A stretch of DNA of 64,000 nucleotides from Ruegeria arenilitoris (GTDB taxonomy: Bacteria; Pseudomonadota; Alphaproteobacteria; Rhodobacterales; Rhodobacteraceae): NCBI RefSeq assembly GCF_013032445.1, contig NZ_WQCA01000014.1, positions 1 to 64,000 of the forward strand, written 5' to 3'. Shown here piece after piece: positions 36,401-44,633 of this stretch. The notes beneath the pieces were generated by a model. The model saw nothing but the letters and a program-made list of their open reading frames with translations. It was not told the origin of the DNA and did not search any database. Position numbers and translations under genes: made by a program. How positions within the stretch are numbered: position 1 is the first letter of the stretch; each line of letters begins with the position of its first letter.

Positions 36401-36748
36401 GCGCTCGTCACCCGCGACGGTGACCGTCAGCGAGAGATCCTGGCGGAGGGAGAGGAACTCGTCGCGCAAGGCGTCGGTGCACACAATCCGCTCTGGCTCT
36501 ATCGCGACGCTATCGAGGTGTCCCTTGATCTCGGGGATTGGGACGAGGCCGACCGGTACGCCAAACAGCTAGAGATATACACCAGCGGCCAGCCTCTGCC
36601 GTGGAGTCGGTTCTTCTGCGAACGTGGCCGCGCGCTCGCTCGCGACGGGCGCGGCGAGGATGTAAGGGCACGCCTTCGGGCTATACGCGCCGAGGCGCTC
36701 GCCATAGGATTTACGCATACCGTCGCGCGGATCGATGCATCCCTCTAG
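33482..36748 (+). CDS. SAM-cyclase-AAA-TPR multidomain signalling protein
   Basis: A 1088-aa protein. Residues 1-60 are a SAM domain (MSIAEWLRELGLDRYVAVFE). Residues about 75-250 are a class III cyclase (LFADLTGYTRLSA, DKHIGDCVMAVFGAP, VTGNTVNLASRLDD). From about 270 comes an AAA ATPase with Walker A LLRGEAGIGKTRL, and the C-terminal half consists of helical repeats. It has no membrane segment, so it is probably cytoplasmic. Resembles the adenylate cyclase / ATPase regulators common in rhizobia and roseobacters. The ATG at 33482 is chosen since SAM homology starts there. Its 3' end overlaps the convergent SnoaL gene by 4 bp. Confidence 0.88.
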   Translation: MSIAEWLRELGLDRYVAVFEENAIDIDTLPELTDADLASIGVLLGHRKKILKAVNDAAATAAEVTPDRAGAAIGQRRQVTVLFADLTGYTRLSARLDPEEAHKLLNNYFAAVDVVVENYAGRVDKHIGDCVMAVFGAPIAHSDDPERALRAASEIHDAIRDLSDRLGLDLSAHIGIASGQVVASRTGSEQHVEYTVTGNTVNLASRLDDIAAPEETLVSEAVYRATSQIADFASRGEASVQGLDAEVPIWAFECFRESEQTDYATPFVGRAAELSQLTSITECVRADGSGHIVLLRGEAGIGKTRLTEEYIGIADAQGFATHRVHIVDFGAARGPRVLRDLASTLLGLPLQTDEAARRKVLGQILVDGSIAAENLVFLNDLLDLPQPDHLQRIYSKMPSDERLAGIGVTLGAIITAQAARAPQLIVMEDVHWAEQATIEVLSGLAADLSCCRAILMLTSRIEGWTLSHGFPRFFRGCPITSIELQPLREADAVQLAEALADGLAIDLGRLVERADGNPLFLEQMMRNLSHVQSTALPDTIHGLVLARIDRLPVRDREAIMAASVLGNRFELSALRDLIGKPAYECETLIRHRLVRLEGEEHLFAHALIREGVNASILRDRRRELHLRAAEHYRARDLILHAQHLDCAESPEAPAAALAAAQDQAARVRYETAMQLAVRGSELSTGPEQYDLQMLLGDLSRRLGKTDQMIEAYRAAHDAADSGAERSKALIGVAEAQRIAEAYDDVLDTLSNALREADDAPFLNERARICQLKAGVHFVRGDTAAGLAENRRSLDLARQAGSRELEAQAQGNLGDAEFAAARMISAHARFDDCVSLGREHGLDDAIAANLAMRGQTLLYLCRTEDALADCEEALQLARSHFNPRAEVVALLVGIYTLELFDIAATRDWALSTIDAAKRIGSVNFENVGREYLGRATALQGDYAKAERLVVSAVDAFRQSESGMRFLGGRALGSLALVTRDGDRQREILAEGEELVAQGVGAHNPLWLYRDAIEVSLDLGDWDEADRYAKQLEIYTSGQPLPWSRFFCERGRALARDGRGEDVRARLRAIRAEALAIGFTHTVARIDASL

Positions 36749-37119
36749 AACGCAGCCTTCCACTGCTCGGTATCGATGAACCAGCGCTCTTCGATCACCA
36801 GGCCATCGGTGCCGAACCTGAACAATACTGCACATTGCGAACCGCCCGGTAGCTTGTCCGAAGTGAACTCCACGATGTTCACGATCTCGTTGTCTCCGGG
36901 GCAGTATCGTAGATCCTTAATGTCGAAGCCGGGCGGCAGAGCCTCTCCAATCCCGTCCAGCGCAGCCCTGAATGCCGTGCGGCCTTGCAACACATTCTCC
37001 TGTCCGGGCAGCACGAAAATCATCTCTTCCGCGTAGAATCCGGCGAGCTTGTCCATGTCTCCTTCCGCAAGCGCCGCCCAGCTTGCCTTTAGGTTTTCCA
37101 GTTGCTTCTCTGCCGACAT
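36745..37119 (-). CDS. SnoaL-like / ketosteroid isomerase-type protein
   Basis: A 124-aa NTF2-fold protein (LENLKASWAALAEGDMDKLA, FYAEEMIFVLPG, VIEERWFID). GGGAAGGAGC precedes the start. Single gene, convergent with the cyclase, with a 4-bp overlap of stops. Function unknown; it belongs to a different branch from the SnoaL genes at 0-8 kb. Confidence 0.8.
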   Translation of the reverse strand: MSAEKQLENLKASWAALAEGDMDKLAGFYAEEMIFVLPGQENVLQGRTAFRAALDGIGEALPPGFDIKDLRYCPGDNEIVNIVEFTSDKLPGGSQCAVLFRFGTDGLVIEERWFIDTEQWKAAF

Positions 37120-37498
37120 TGAAATGCTCCTTCCCTCAGAGTCGCTCTTCTGGCAAGCATGCTATCACGATTGGATCTGGTCACGGAGGTCGCAGGTCTG
37201 GACGCATACCTGCCGAATGGATAGTGATATAGACGGAATGAACGAATGGCTGAGAAGGAGCCGAGACCTGTTGCCGTTTGAAAGCCGTTCGATGGCGGCA
37301 TTGTCCGCGAGCTGAATATTCGTCGGCTCCCAGAACTTGCAGCTTGGAGCTAATGTCCGCAACGCGGGTTTGGGCGCAGAAATTCTGCATATCGCCGAAA
37401 GACTGGTATGGGCCGACCGAGTCTTCTGGGGAAGCGTCTTTTGCCTCAATATGATAGCGGATCACCTCAGTTGAAGAGGATCAGCTGTCCTAGGCAAC
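37120..37498. other. Intergenic region, no gene recognised
   Basis: Short overlapping frames on both strands show no family pattern. Nothing else seen. Confidence 0.4.
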
Positions 37499-38389
37499 TC
37501 ATGCCTCAGGCCGACTTGGTAGCCCGATTTTGTTCCAAAGCTCATCGGCAACAACGCCTATTGCCTGATCCCTGCGCCTCATCTTGAAGATCATGGTCCG
37601 GCGCAGTGGGAACCCTTCCAAGTTCAGGGAAAGCAAAATCCCCGACCGCCGCTCCTCCTCCGTCATATGATCGGGCAAGCCGCCCCAGCCAAGGCCGGCG
37701 AGGATCACTTTTTTCTTGGCCGTGAGGTCCGAGACCGTCCATTTCAGGCCCCCTGACAGCAGATCGCGGCTCTGTTCATGCGCGGTGCCGCCTGTGCCCG
37801 CCGTAATCACCTGCACATGGCTTTGCATCTCAGTTGTCGATATTGCGCGGGAACCGGTCGGTAGGTTCAGATCGGGGCTGGCCACTGGCCGGATTGTCAC
37901 CTCCGCGACCGGTACCGCCTCCACGTCGTTCAGTGGCACCCCGTCAAGCGATGCAAGCGCGATATCCGCTTTACCTTCCATTAGCCGTGCGATCGGGCCG
38001 CCCATCATCTCCATACGCAGCCGAAGGTGAGTTGCGGGATGACGCCGACCGGTGTCGGCAAGCGCTGGTAGAAAAGTATCCAAATCCATTGTTGCGCTGA
38101 CGGCAATTGTCAGTTCAGGCTCTTCTCGGGCGCGCAACCGAGCAGCGGTGCTTCTGAGCCCCTGCATCTGCCGCAACACCCGAGAGGCTTCTCGGTAGAA
38201 GACCTCGCCGGCCGGTGTGAGCGAAGGCCGGTAAGCTTCGCGGCTGAACAGTTCCAGCTCCAACTCCTCTTCCAATTGGCGGATGGTGTGGCTTATGGCG
38301 GATTGTGATTTGTGGAGGCGCTCAGCCGCACCGCGGAAGGTGCCGGTTGAGACTATGGCCTCCAGTGCAATGAGTTGGTCGTGTTTCAT
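37499..38389 (-). CDS. LysR-family transcriptional regulator
   Basis: A 296-aa LysR-type protein with HTH at 1-60 (TFRGAAERLHKSQSAISHTI, RQLEEELELELFSREAY). Divergent from the GST operon, with a dyad operator (38401-38421) 12 bp upstream of its own start. It presumably senses a substrate or electrophile handled by that operon and represses itself. Confidence 0.92.
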   Translation of the reverse strand: MKHDQLIALEAIVSTGTFRGAAERLHKSQSAISHTIRQLEEELELELFSREAYRPSLTPAGEVFYREASRVLRQMQGLRSTAARLRAREEPELTIAVSATMDLDTFLPALADTGRRHPATHLRLRMEMMGGPIARLMEGKADIALASLDGVPLNDVEAVPVAEVTIRPVASPDLNLPTGSRAISTTEMQSHVQVITAGTGGTAHEQSRDLLSGGLKWTVSDLTAKKKVILAGLGWGGLPDHMTEEERRSGILLSLNLEGFPLRRTMIFKMRRRDQAIGVVADELWNKIGLPSRPEA

Positions 38390-38400
38390 AGGCTCTCAAC

Positions 38401-38421
38401 ATGATCGATTTTTTTGATCAT
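38401..38421. promoter_or_regulatory. LysR-type operator dyad
   Basis: ATGATC-N9-GATCAT, containing a T-N11-A type LysR box, in the 109-bp region between the LysR gene and the GST operon. Confidence 0.5.
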
Positions 38422-38498
38422 AATAGTGAAAAGACAATATTATCAATCAATCGTATCACCGGGTAGTCAGATGGTATCGCTCAACAAGGGAGACTGTC

Positions 38499-39110
38499 AT
38501 GAAACTCTACTACAAGCCCGGCGCGTGCCCGCTGGCCAGCCATATCGCCCTATATGAAACCGGCCGCCCGTTTGAAATCGAAGCCGTGGACACTGCGGCA
38601 GGCCAAACTGAAAGCGGTGCTGACTATCATACGATCAACCCCAAGGGATACGTTCCGGCTCTGGGGTTGGACGACGGTAGCGTCCTCACCGAAGGAGCAG
38701 CTGTTCTTCAATATATCGCGGACAGATATCCCGAAGCGGGTCTGGCGCCGGTAGCCGGCACCTTGGCCCGAGCCCGGATGCAGGAACAGCTCAACTGGAT
38801 TGGCTCCGAGTTGCACAAGGCCTTCGGCCCGCTGTTCCGCGACGGCACGTCCGAGGCTGACAAAGATGCGGCGCGCACCGCTGTTGCGGGCAAGTTCGAC
38901 CTGATCGAAGCGCAGCTGGAGGATGGCCGAGAGTGGCTGGTTTCGAACCAGTTCTCGGTAGCTGACGCATACCTTTTCGTGGTCGCGAACTGGGCGAATT
39001 TCACCGGCATCGACCTGTCTCGTTGGTCCCGGCTGGCGGCGTTTGTAAGTCGCGGTGCTGCCCGTCCGTCTGCTCAGGCCGCGATGCGTGCCGAGGGGTT
39101 GATCCAATGA
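38499..39110 (+). CDS. Glutathione S-transferase
   Basis: A 203-aa GST. The thioredoxin-like N-terminal domain has MKLYYKPGACPLASHIALYE, the cis-Pro segment NPKGYVPAL and the Ser/Glu motif TEGAAVLQYIADRYP; the all-helical C-domain follows. The short start around YKPGACPLASH is typical of beta-class bacterial GSTs. It is first in an operon with NTF2, tautomerase and nitronate monooxygenase genes (ATGA junctions), suggesting removal of electrophilic or nitro compounds. Confidence 0.9.
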   Translation: MKLYYKPGACPLASHIALYETGRPFEIEAVDTAAGQTESGADYHTINPKGYVPALGLDDGSVLTEGAAVLQYIADRYPEAGLAPVAGTLARARMQEQLNWIGSELHKAFGPLFRDGTSEADKDAARTAVAGKFDLIEAQLEDGREWLVSNQFSVADAYLFVVANWANFTGIDLSRWSRLAAFVSRGAARPSAQAAMRAEGLIQ

Positions 39111-39487
39111 CGCCCGCCGGCCACAAAAAGGTCGGCGAACTGATGGAGGTCTATTTCGAAGGCCTCCATCAGGCCGATAGCACCATGTTGCGCAGAGTGT
39201 TCCATCCGCAGTTGGCTTATGTCTGTGCCACAGAAGGCGATGAACTGAATCTGGATCTCGAGACTTATATGGGCCGCGTGGACGGGCGTGAACCGCCAGC
39301 CGGGCGTGGTGACCCGCGCGAGGAGAAGGTTCTGGAGATCGCATTTGCCAGCGACAGGTTAGCCCGTGTCAGCGCCCGGATGACCATGATGGGGCGGGAT
39401 TTCCATGACCTGCTGACCCTTGTTCGCTACGGCACAGAATGGCGCATCGTAGCAAAAGTGTTTTCCTATGTTCCGCGAAAGGACTGA
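39107..39487 (+). CDS. NTF2-like (lumazine-binding-type) protein
   Basis: A 126-aa NTF2-fold protein (KVGELMEVYFEGLHQADSTM, FHDLLTLVRYGTEWRIVAKV) of the putative lumazine-binding group. It overlaps the GST gene by 4 bp and precedes the tautomerase gene by 3 bp. Probably an isomerase or lyase on the same substrate. Reaction unknown. Confidence 0.8.
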   Translation: MTPAGHKKVGELMEVYFEGLHQADSTMLRRVFHPQLAYVCATEGDELNLDLETYMGRVDGREPPAGRGDPREEKVLEIAFASDRLARVSARMTMMGRDFHDLLTLVRYGTEWRIVAKVFSYVPRKD

Positions 39488-39490
39488 CCG

Positions 39491-39712
39491 ATGCCATATG
39501 TGAATATCAAAGTCACCCGCGAAGGCGGCCCTGACGGCACCGGCCCGAGTGCCGATCAAAAAGCGCAGCTGATAATTGGGGTCACAGACCTTCTGCAAAA
39601 CGTACTGGACAAGAACCCGGCCACAACCTTTGTGGTAATTGACGAGGTCCCGTTGGAAGACTGGGGCGTTGGCGGCCTGCCAGTGCAAGAGTATCGAAAG
39701 CAGACGCAATGA
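39491..39712 (+). CDS. 4-oxalocrotonate tautomerase-family enzyme
   Basis: A 73-aa tautomerase. Mature N-terminal proline (MPYVNIKVTREG) is the catalytic base of the family; PATTFVVIDEVPLEDWGVGG matches the 4-OT-like core. It converts enol/keto forms of small acids and can have dehalogenase-type side activities. Translationally coupled to the nitronate monooxygenase gene (ATGA). Confidence 0.9.
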   Translation: MPYVNIKVTREGGPDGTGPSADQKAQLIIGVTDLLQNVLDKNPATTFVVIDEVPLEDWGVGGLPVQEYRKQTQ

Positions 39713-40668
39713 AGACGCGGCTGACAAAGGCGCTGGGGATCACCTGCCCGGTGATCCAGGCACCAATGGCATTTGCTGCGGGCGGCGCACTGACCAGCGC
39801 CGTCTCCCGCGCAGGCGGTTTGGGCATGATTGGGGGCGCCTACGGTGATGCCGTCTGGATCGGCCAACAGTTCGATATCGCTGCGGATGCCCGCGTGGGC
39901 TGTGGGCTGATTACATGGAAGCTCGCGGAGCGGCCGCACCTGCTCGGCCGGGTGCTGGCGCGTAATCCAGCTGCGCTGTTTCTGTCATTTGGCAATCCGG
40001 CACCATTCGCTCCAGCGATCAAGGACGCCGGTGTGCCGCTGATCTGCCAGGTCCAGACCCTGCGCGATGCGCGGCAGGCGCTGGATTGCGGCGCGGACAT
40101 CATTGTCGCCCAGGGGGCGGAAGCTGGCGGCCATGGCGAGGCACGCGGCACATTTGCTCTGGTTCCCGAGATCGCCGATGAGATCGCGCGCCAAAACAGC
40201 GAGGCGCTGCTCTGTGCTGCTGGCGGTATCACGGACGGGCGTGGCCTGGCGGCGGCCCTTATGCTTGGGGCAGATGGAGCGGTGATCGGTACGCGGTTCT
40301 GGGCCTCGAACGAAGCGCTGGTGCATCCGCGTATTCTTAAACGAGCGATGGCCGCGACAGGTGACGACACGATCCGCACGCGGGTGGTGGACGTGATCCG
40401 TGGTTACGACTGGCCCGGCCGGTACAATGGCCGCGTTCTGCGCAACCCGTTCATTCAGAAATGGTACGGCTCAGAAGACGCCTTGAAGATGGAAGCGGGC
40501 GTTGAAGCGGCAATATGGGCGGCAGCTCAGGAAACCGGGGATATTGATGTTGCAACCGCCTTTGCAGGCGAGGGCATCGGTCTGATCAGTTCCGCGGCAC
40601 CCGCCGGCGATATTCTGGCGAAGCTCATGGAAGACGCGCATCGGTGTCTGGCTGGGGCGGCTGCATAG
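39709..40668 (+). CDS. Nitronate monooxygenase (2-nitropropane dioxygenase family)
   Basis: A 319-aa FMN TIM-barrel enzyme. Motifs include CPVIQAPMAFAAGGALTSAV, GADIIVAQGAEAGGHGEARG (FMN/substrate His region) and LMLGADGAVIGTRFWAS. Family members oxidise alkyl nitronates, including the toxin 3-nitropropionate. Last gene of the LysR-controlled operon. The set fits detoxification of nitroaliphatic or electrophilic plant/algal compounds; that is inference. Confidence 0.9.
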   Translation: MKTRLTKALGITCPVIQAPMAFAAGGALTSAVSRAGGLGMIGGAYGDAVWIGQQFDIAADARVGCGLITWKLAERPHLLGRVLARNPAALFLSFGNPAPFAPAIKDAGVPLICQVQTLRDARQALDCGADIIVAQGAEAGGHGEARGTFALVPEIADEIARQNSEALLCAAGGITDGRGLAAALMLGADGAVIGTRFWASNEALVHPRILKRAMAATGDDTIRTRVVDVIRGYDWPGRYNGRVLRNPFIQKWYGSEDALKMEAGVEAAIWAAAQETGDIDVATAFAGEGIGLISSAAPAGDILAKLMEDAHRCLAGAAA

Positions 40669-41279
40669 CATGGGGATCTGGGAAGAGCCAGAAACACTTG
40701 AGCTGGATTAGGCGGTGGCACGGTTACCGCCGCCTACTCCTGTTGGGGCGGGAAATAGGTAATCTTACTGAACGTTGTTCTGGCGGTTGTGTTTGCTGTT
40801 GCAATCCTGTGGTTGGCGAACGAACGCAGCAAAAATTTGATGGCTCGGAAATGGTCAAAACCTGCCCATCACTACGTTTAGTATTAACATCGGTTTTCGT
40901 GATGTGACCCGAACCATGCACAGGCCGATGCTTGTTCAAAGCGGATTTTCCAAACACTCCGGGCTGCCTCCGCGGCGAAGGTCGAAGGGTATTGCTGTGC
41001 TGATCCTGCCGCGACCTCGGTTTACGCGGTTGCAGCGAACGTCGTTTTTGAAGGGCCGCGTCGCGGCATCTATTTTGATGACTAAGGTCCGGGTAGGGCC
41101 GTTCCTTACAAGGGAAAGTGGTGCGGGGAACCGGGCTTTCGCCGTGGGTCGGGACCTTCAGACCATGCGCGGAGCTCACTATCGGGTCGACGAACGGTGA
41201 TCTAATCTCACGACCCGCTTCACCTCAGTTCTTGGCGGCGTTAGTCTCCGGTCCGAGCAATGCTGAAAGGAGGCGCCCC
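40669..41279. other. Gap of about 610 bp with a membrane-peptide-like fragment
   Basis: No intact gene. Around 40755-40885 one plus frame reads ILLNVVLAVVFAVAILWLAN and continues to NERSKNLMARKWSK before a stop. It lacks an ATG and follows a stop codon, so it could be a decayed single-span membrane protein. The remainder shows no recognisable features. Confidence 0.3.
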
Positions 41280-41561
41280 ATGTCCCTCTTCTCCAAACTC
41301 TTCGGTGGCGGCGAATTGCCGGAGCCGGAACCGGTCTTGTACAAAGGGTTCGAGATTTTCCCTGACCTGATGCCCGAGGCTGGCAAATACCGTTTGCTGG
41401 CCCGTATCGAAAAGACCATCGACGGAGATCGCAAGAGTCATACGATGATCCGGGCGGATGTGTTTGAAAGCCGGGACCAGGCCGAAAGCTTCAGCATTGC
41501 CAAGGCGAAACAGGTGATTGACGAACAGGGCGAACGCCTCTTCGGCTCCGGAATCCAGTAA
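41280..41561 (+). CDS. HlyU-family protein
   Basis: A 93-aa protein beginning MSLFSKLFGGGELPEPEPVL with the HlyU core YKGFEIFPDLMPEAGKYRLL and FSIAKAKQVIDEQGERLF. In Vibrio HlyU is described as an activator of haemolysin genes, but the alphaproteobacterial members are uncharacterised. AAAGGAGG precedes the start. It marks the left side of the accessory island. Confidence 0.8.
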   Translation: MSLFSKLFGGGELPEPEPVLYKGFEIFPDLMPEAGKYRLLARIEKTIDGDRKSHTMIRADVFESRDQAESFSIAKAKQVIDEQGERLFGSGIQ

Positions 41562-41894
41562 GTTGATGCCCGTTCGGCGATCGTTGGATGGCATGAGTGG
41601 CTTCTTGCGCGCCACCCCTGACTTGGTCCAAGTGTGCAAGTCTGACAAAACGGTTTGGATCCGATCCTGAGGACCGGACAGTTTGCCGATGAACGCATTG
41701 ATTGACCAAGTGGGACGCTCGGCCGTCGAATTTCACGTATCCAATCGAATGTATTTATCGAAAAATTTCAGAAGTGAATGTGCGGCGGGTAGGTAAAGTC
41801 GACATCAAGGTGCATTCAGGTTCTGAATCCTTCTTGAAGAATGGATCTCTCAAAGTCATTGGACAGAAGGACTGTGGCAAAGGATAGTGATGGC
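41562..41894. other. Intergenic region, no gene recognised
   Basis: Short frames only. Nothing with a ribosome site or known motif. Confidence 0.4.
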
Positions 41895-42146
41895 ATGGAG
41901 CTGACTGCAGCCACACCTGTCCACCTGATCCACGTGGATCCTGACGTCAACATGGCGCGGTTCTATGGAATCGAGTTGCAACCGACGCTGTTTGGTGAAG
42001 TGTCCGTCCTTCGGACCTGGGGGCGTATTGGCACAACCGGTCAAACCATGAGGGTTACGTATGATGACGAAGCCCAGGCTAGTGAAGCGCTCCGAAAACT
42101 TGAGACACAAAAGCTCCGCCGAGGGTATGTTCCCGTCGGTGGTTAG
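41895..42146 (+). CDS. WGR-domain protein
   Basis: An 83-aa protein consisting almost wholly of a WGR domain: FYGIELQPTLFGEVSVLRTW, WGRIGTTGQ, then the helix EAQASEALRKLETQKLRRGY. WGR domains bind nucleic acid in PARPs and in bacterial proteins of plasmids and defence islands. AAAGGAT precedes the chosen start. Stand-alone WGR genes are common on alphaproteobacterial plasmids; function unknown. Confidence 0.85.
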   Translation: MELTAATPVHLIHVDPDVNMARFYGIELQPTLFGEVSVLRTWGRIGTTGQTMRVTYDDEAQASEALRKLETQKLRRGYVPVGG

Positions 42147-42198
42147 TACCACCCGCCAGCGATCGTAGATCTTTCATCTCTCAACCCGGTTGAGAGAT

Positions 42199-42444
42199 CT
42201 ATTCTTTGGCCACCCGGCCAGAATGGACATGATCACCAAGATTTTCCAGCTCGTCCTGACAGGCTTCGGAAATTCCCTCTGGCAAATTGTATGCTTCAAT
42301 ATCCGCTTCGATCTTTCTCAAGTCAGATTCCAGTCCCATGGATTGGAAATCATCGACTTCTCGAAGGCGGTAAATCAATCGTTCAATGAGCAAACGATGG
42401 GCCAGCATCCGGCCCAGCAGTTCACGAATTACGGGTTCTTGCAT
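42199..42444 (-). CDS. Hypothetical 81-aa helical protein
   Basis: Not recognised. The protein (VIRELLGRMLAHRLLIERLI, LRKIEADIEAY, ACQDELENLGDHV) is predicted mainly helical and acidic. GAGGAGAA lies before the start. Single gene facing the WGR gene. Confidence 0.5.
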   Translation of the reverse strand: MQEPVIRELLGRMLAHRLLIERLIYRLREVDDFQSMGLESDLRKIEADIEAYNLPEGISEACQDELENLGDHVHSGRVAKE

Positions 42445-42678
42445 GCATCAGTTCTCCTCAATCCGCACAGTAGGCACGATCGGAATTCCGGGGTCAATTG
42501 TGGAGCTTGGCTTGAAGGGAACCTGCGAAGATCGGCGCTTGACGTTCTGTTCGTAACGAGAAAGTGCGATACTACTTTACCCCCAGGCAAATCCCGAGCC
42601 AGCCGGTACGTGATTTGCCTGCATGGATGGCGAGGTGGACCCGGTTAGATACCGGGAACGCCCCAGACTTCGTACACG

Positions 42679-43050
42679 TTATGCTCGGTATGCCGTGTAG
42701 ACTAATCGGTCACCGACAATAAGGAATGGCAGCTCGCGGGAGCCGGTGGCGATTTCGCAAACAAGCGCGGCGCCGGCCAGGAAGGCGGTGCGTCTGTCAG
42801 GAAACGGCGTGCGCTCTGGTGTTCCGACGCAGTTGGGCATTCCTTGAGGTACACGCTTGAAGGTGATGTTTGCGACCCAGCCGTTGGGGTGCTCGTCGAT
42901 GTATAGTCCGAGTAGGTTATTGCGTGTGGCATATGGCGGATCGCTCGCCTCAGGTTGGGGACCTGTCAAACGACCGGTGGCGTAGAGCGCCTGAAGAACA
43001 AAATTCATCATACCTGAATCGTCTCCGGGTTTTTCTGTATATGGGATCAT
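42679..43050 (-). CDS. Hypothetical 123-aa protein
   Basis: Not recognised. Notable segments are YIDEHPNGWVANITFKRVPQ and DRRTAFLAGAALVCEIATG, suggesting a mixed alpha/beta soluble protein. No signal peptide. Neighbouring genes give no functional hint. Confidence 0.5.
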   Translation of the reverse strand: MIPYTEKPGDDSGMMNFVLQALYATGRLTGPQPEASDPPYATRNNLLGLYIDEHPNGWVANITFKRVPQGMPNCVGTPERTPFPDRRTAFLAGAALVCEIATGSRELPFLIVGDRLVYTAYRA

Positions 43051-43265
43051 ATCGAAGCCTTTGTTTTTTGCGTTTGATTGTGGGAATGCCTCCCGGCGTG
43101 AGAATGACCTGGGAACAAAATGAAAGCGTCAAAGCGGGTTTGTTGAACTTTTTTGAAAAAGTTCGATCGGCCGATCTTTGACTGTCACTTCCGGAGCGAG
43201 CCTGTCCCGGAGATATTGCCGTAAGTCATTGACTTTGGTACATTCATCCTGTGGGAGGTCCACAA

Positions 43266-43517
43266 ATGAACCCTGATGAATTGATTGATAAACTTGCGGA
43301 ACTCCGTTCCGGGCTGAAGGATCACCTCGACCGGAATGCACCCAAGAGAAACCTGGCGCTTGAATGTCGCGCAGCGCGTAAGAAAGCCGGAGTGACACGA
43401 GAGCAGGTGGCGGAACGCTCTGGTTTGTCACTGGCTGACATTGATCGACTGGAAGCGACATCAGGGAGCTTTCCGGAAAGGTCGACCGTGATGCGCTTTA
43501 TGGCCGTGTGTCGATAG
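43266..43517 (+). CDS. XRE-family HTH protein
   Basis: An 83-aa protein whose C-terminal 50 residues form an XRE-type HTH (CRAARKKAGVTREQVAERSG, LSLADIDRLEAT). GGGAGG precedes the start. It ends 36 bp before the exonuclease gene, on the same strand, so it may regulate that gene. Confidence 0.75.
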   Translation: MNPDELIDKLAELRSGLKDHLDRNAPKRNLALECRAARKKAGVTREQVAERSGLSLADIDRLEATSGSFPERSTVMRFMAVCR

Positions 43518-43553
43518 TGGTGATCATGTTCAAAGGTTACAGGGTTGTACCCC

Positions 43554-44282
43554 ATGTCTGATTTGGACGCCGATAAATTCATGGAGAAGATGGCGAAACC
43601 AGGGACGGAAGAGGAAGCTTTCTTTGCAAGACGCCGGGCACTTGGCCTTGGTGTTGGGGTTGACGCAGAAGGAAACCCTGCCCGGTCGAAAAGCCTCATC
43701 TTCATTGACTTCGAGGCCTCGTCCCTGAGCCCGGAGAGCTGGCCGATCGAAGTGGGTATCGCCCAACTCAAAGATCGGCGCGTGGTGGTCGAGAGCAAAC
43801 TGGTTCGGCCACACGAAACCTGGCCCCTCGACGATTGGTCGGACAAAAGCGCTGCTGTGCACAACATTCCCTTCTCCGAACTGAAGAACGCGATGCCCGT
43901 CGATGAGGTTGCGCACTGGCTGATTGAGCGTGTTGGAGACAACATTCTTGTCAGTGACTGCCCAGAGTTCGATCAGCGTTGGCTCGAGCGGCTGTTGGGC
44001 ACAGTCAACGAGCCCGTGAGACTGGAGATCCAGGACTTCGACCGGATAGCGTGGATTGCGTTTTCGCGGGAAGAGGGCGTTCTCGCGCCTGGTCAAATTG
44101 GCCGGGTGTATAAGACCAAGACCAATCGAGGTACGACCCATCGCGCCGGTGCGGATGCAGCCGACTTAGCGTATGCCTTCCGATCCGGGCTGCCAAAGAC
44201 GGTGTCACCGGATTTTCTGGCCCCGATGTCTGAGGAGGACTTGCACCTCTGGGAAGGTGGCGATGAGGAAAGCGGGGTATGA
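43554..44282 (+). CDS. DEDD-type 3'-5' exonuclease with N-terminal FME/LGLGVG motif
   Basis: A 242-aa protein. Residues 9-45 carry FMEKMAKPGTEEEAFFARRR followed by ALGLGVGVD. The remainder is a DnaQ/RNase T-like exonuclease: Exo I IFIDFEASSLSPESWPIEVG, Exo II around SDCPEFDQRWLE, Exo III HRAGADAADLAYAF (His/Asp of the DEDDh type). Probably degrades single-stranded DNA or RNA. The N-terminal motif also occurs in the unrelated protein at 53328-53870, so it may be a shared docking or targeting tag. Confidence 0.82.
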   Translation: MSDLDADKFMEKMAKPGTEEEAFFARRRALGLGVGVDAEGNPARSKSLIFIDFEASSLSPESWPIEVGIAQLKDRRVVVESKLVRPHETWPLDDWSDKSAAVHNIPFSELKNAMPVDEVAHWLIERVGDNILVSDCPEFDQRWLERLLGTVNEPVRLEIQDFDRIAWIAFSREEGVLAPGQIGRVYKTKTNRGTTHRAGADAADLAYAFRSGLPKTVSPDFLAPMSEEDLHLWEGGDEESGV

Positions 44283-44633
44283 GAAGCGGTTCGTAGCTTA
44301 CCGTCTCCCGCCGCTTAGAAAGGGGTTGTTGGTCGATTTCAAAGCGGACGCACTGCTTATGACGCCTTGCTCGCCCAAATGAACGAGTTGCTGGAACACC
44401 GAAAGCTCGGAGAAACTGAAACGGCCCCGAGTATCTGAGCGACGCCGATTTCTCACTAACTTTTGAAGGTGCAACTGCGTCACTGACCTGTGCTTTCTGC
44501 ACATGCTTCAACGGGTGATATTTATCCCTCATCGCTCTCATTTGGTCCGCGTGTCTGCGATGGCACCCGGACAAAACGAGCCGACCGAGGTTCAATGAAA
44601 TCTGGTTGCCTTCAACAAAAGAAGGAAGCCATC
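44283..44633. other. Gap with a possible gene fragment
   Basis: No intact gene. One plus frame (about 44325-44438) reads GRFQSGRTAYDALLAQMNEL then LEHRKLGETE before a stop, without a start codon; perhaps the end of a lost gene. Confidence 0.3.
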
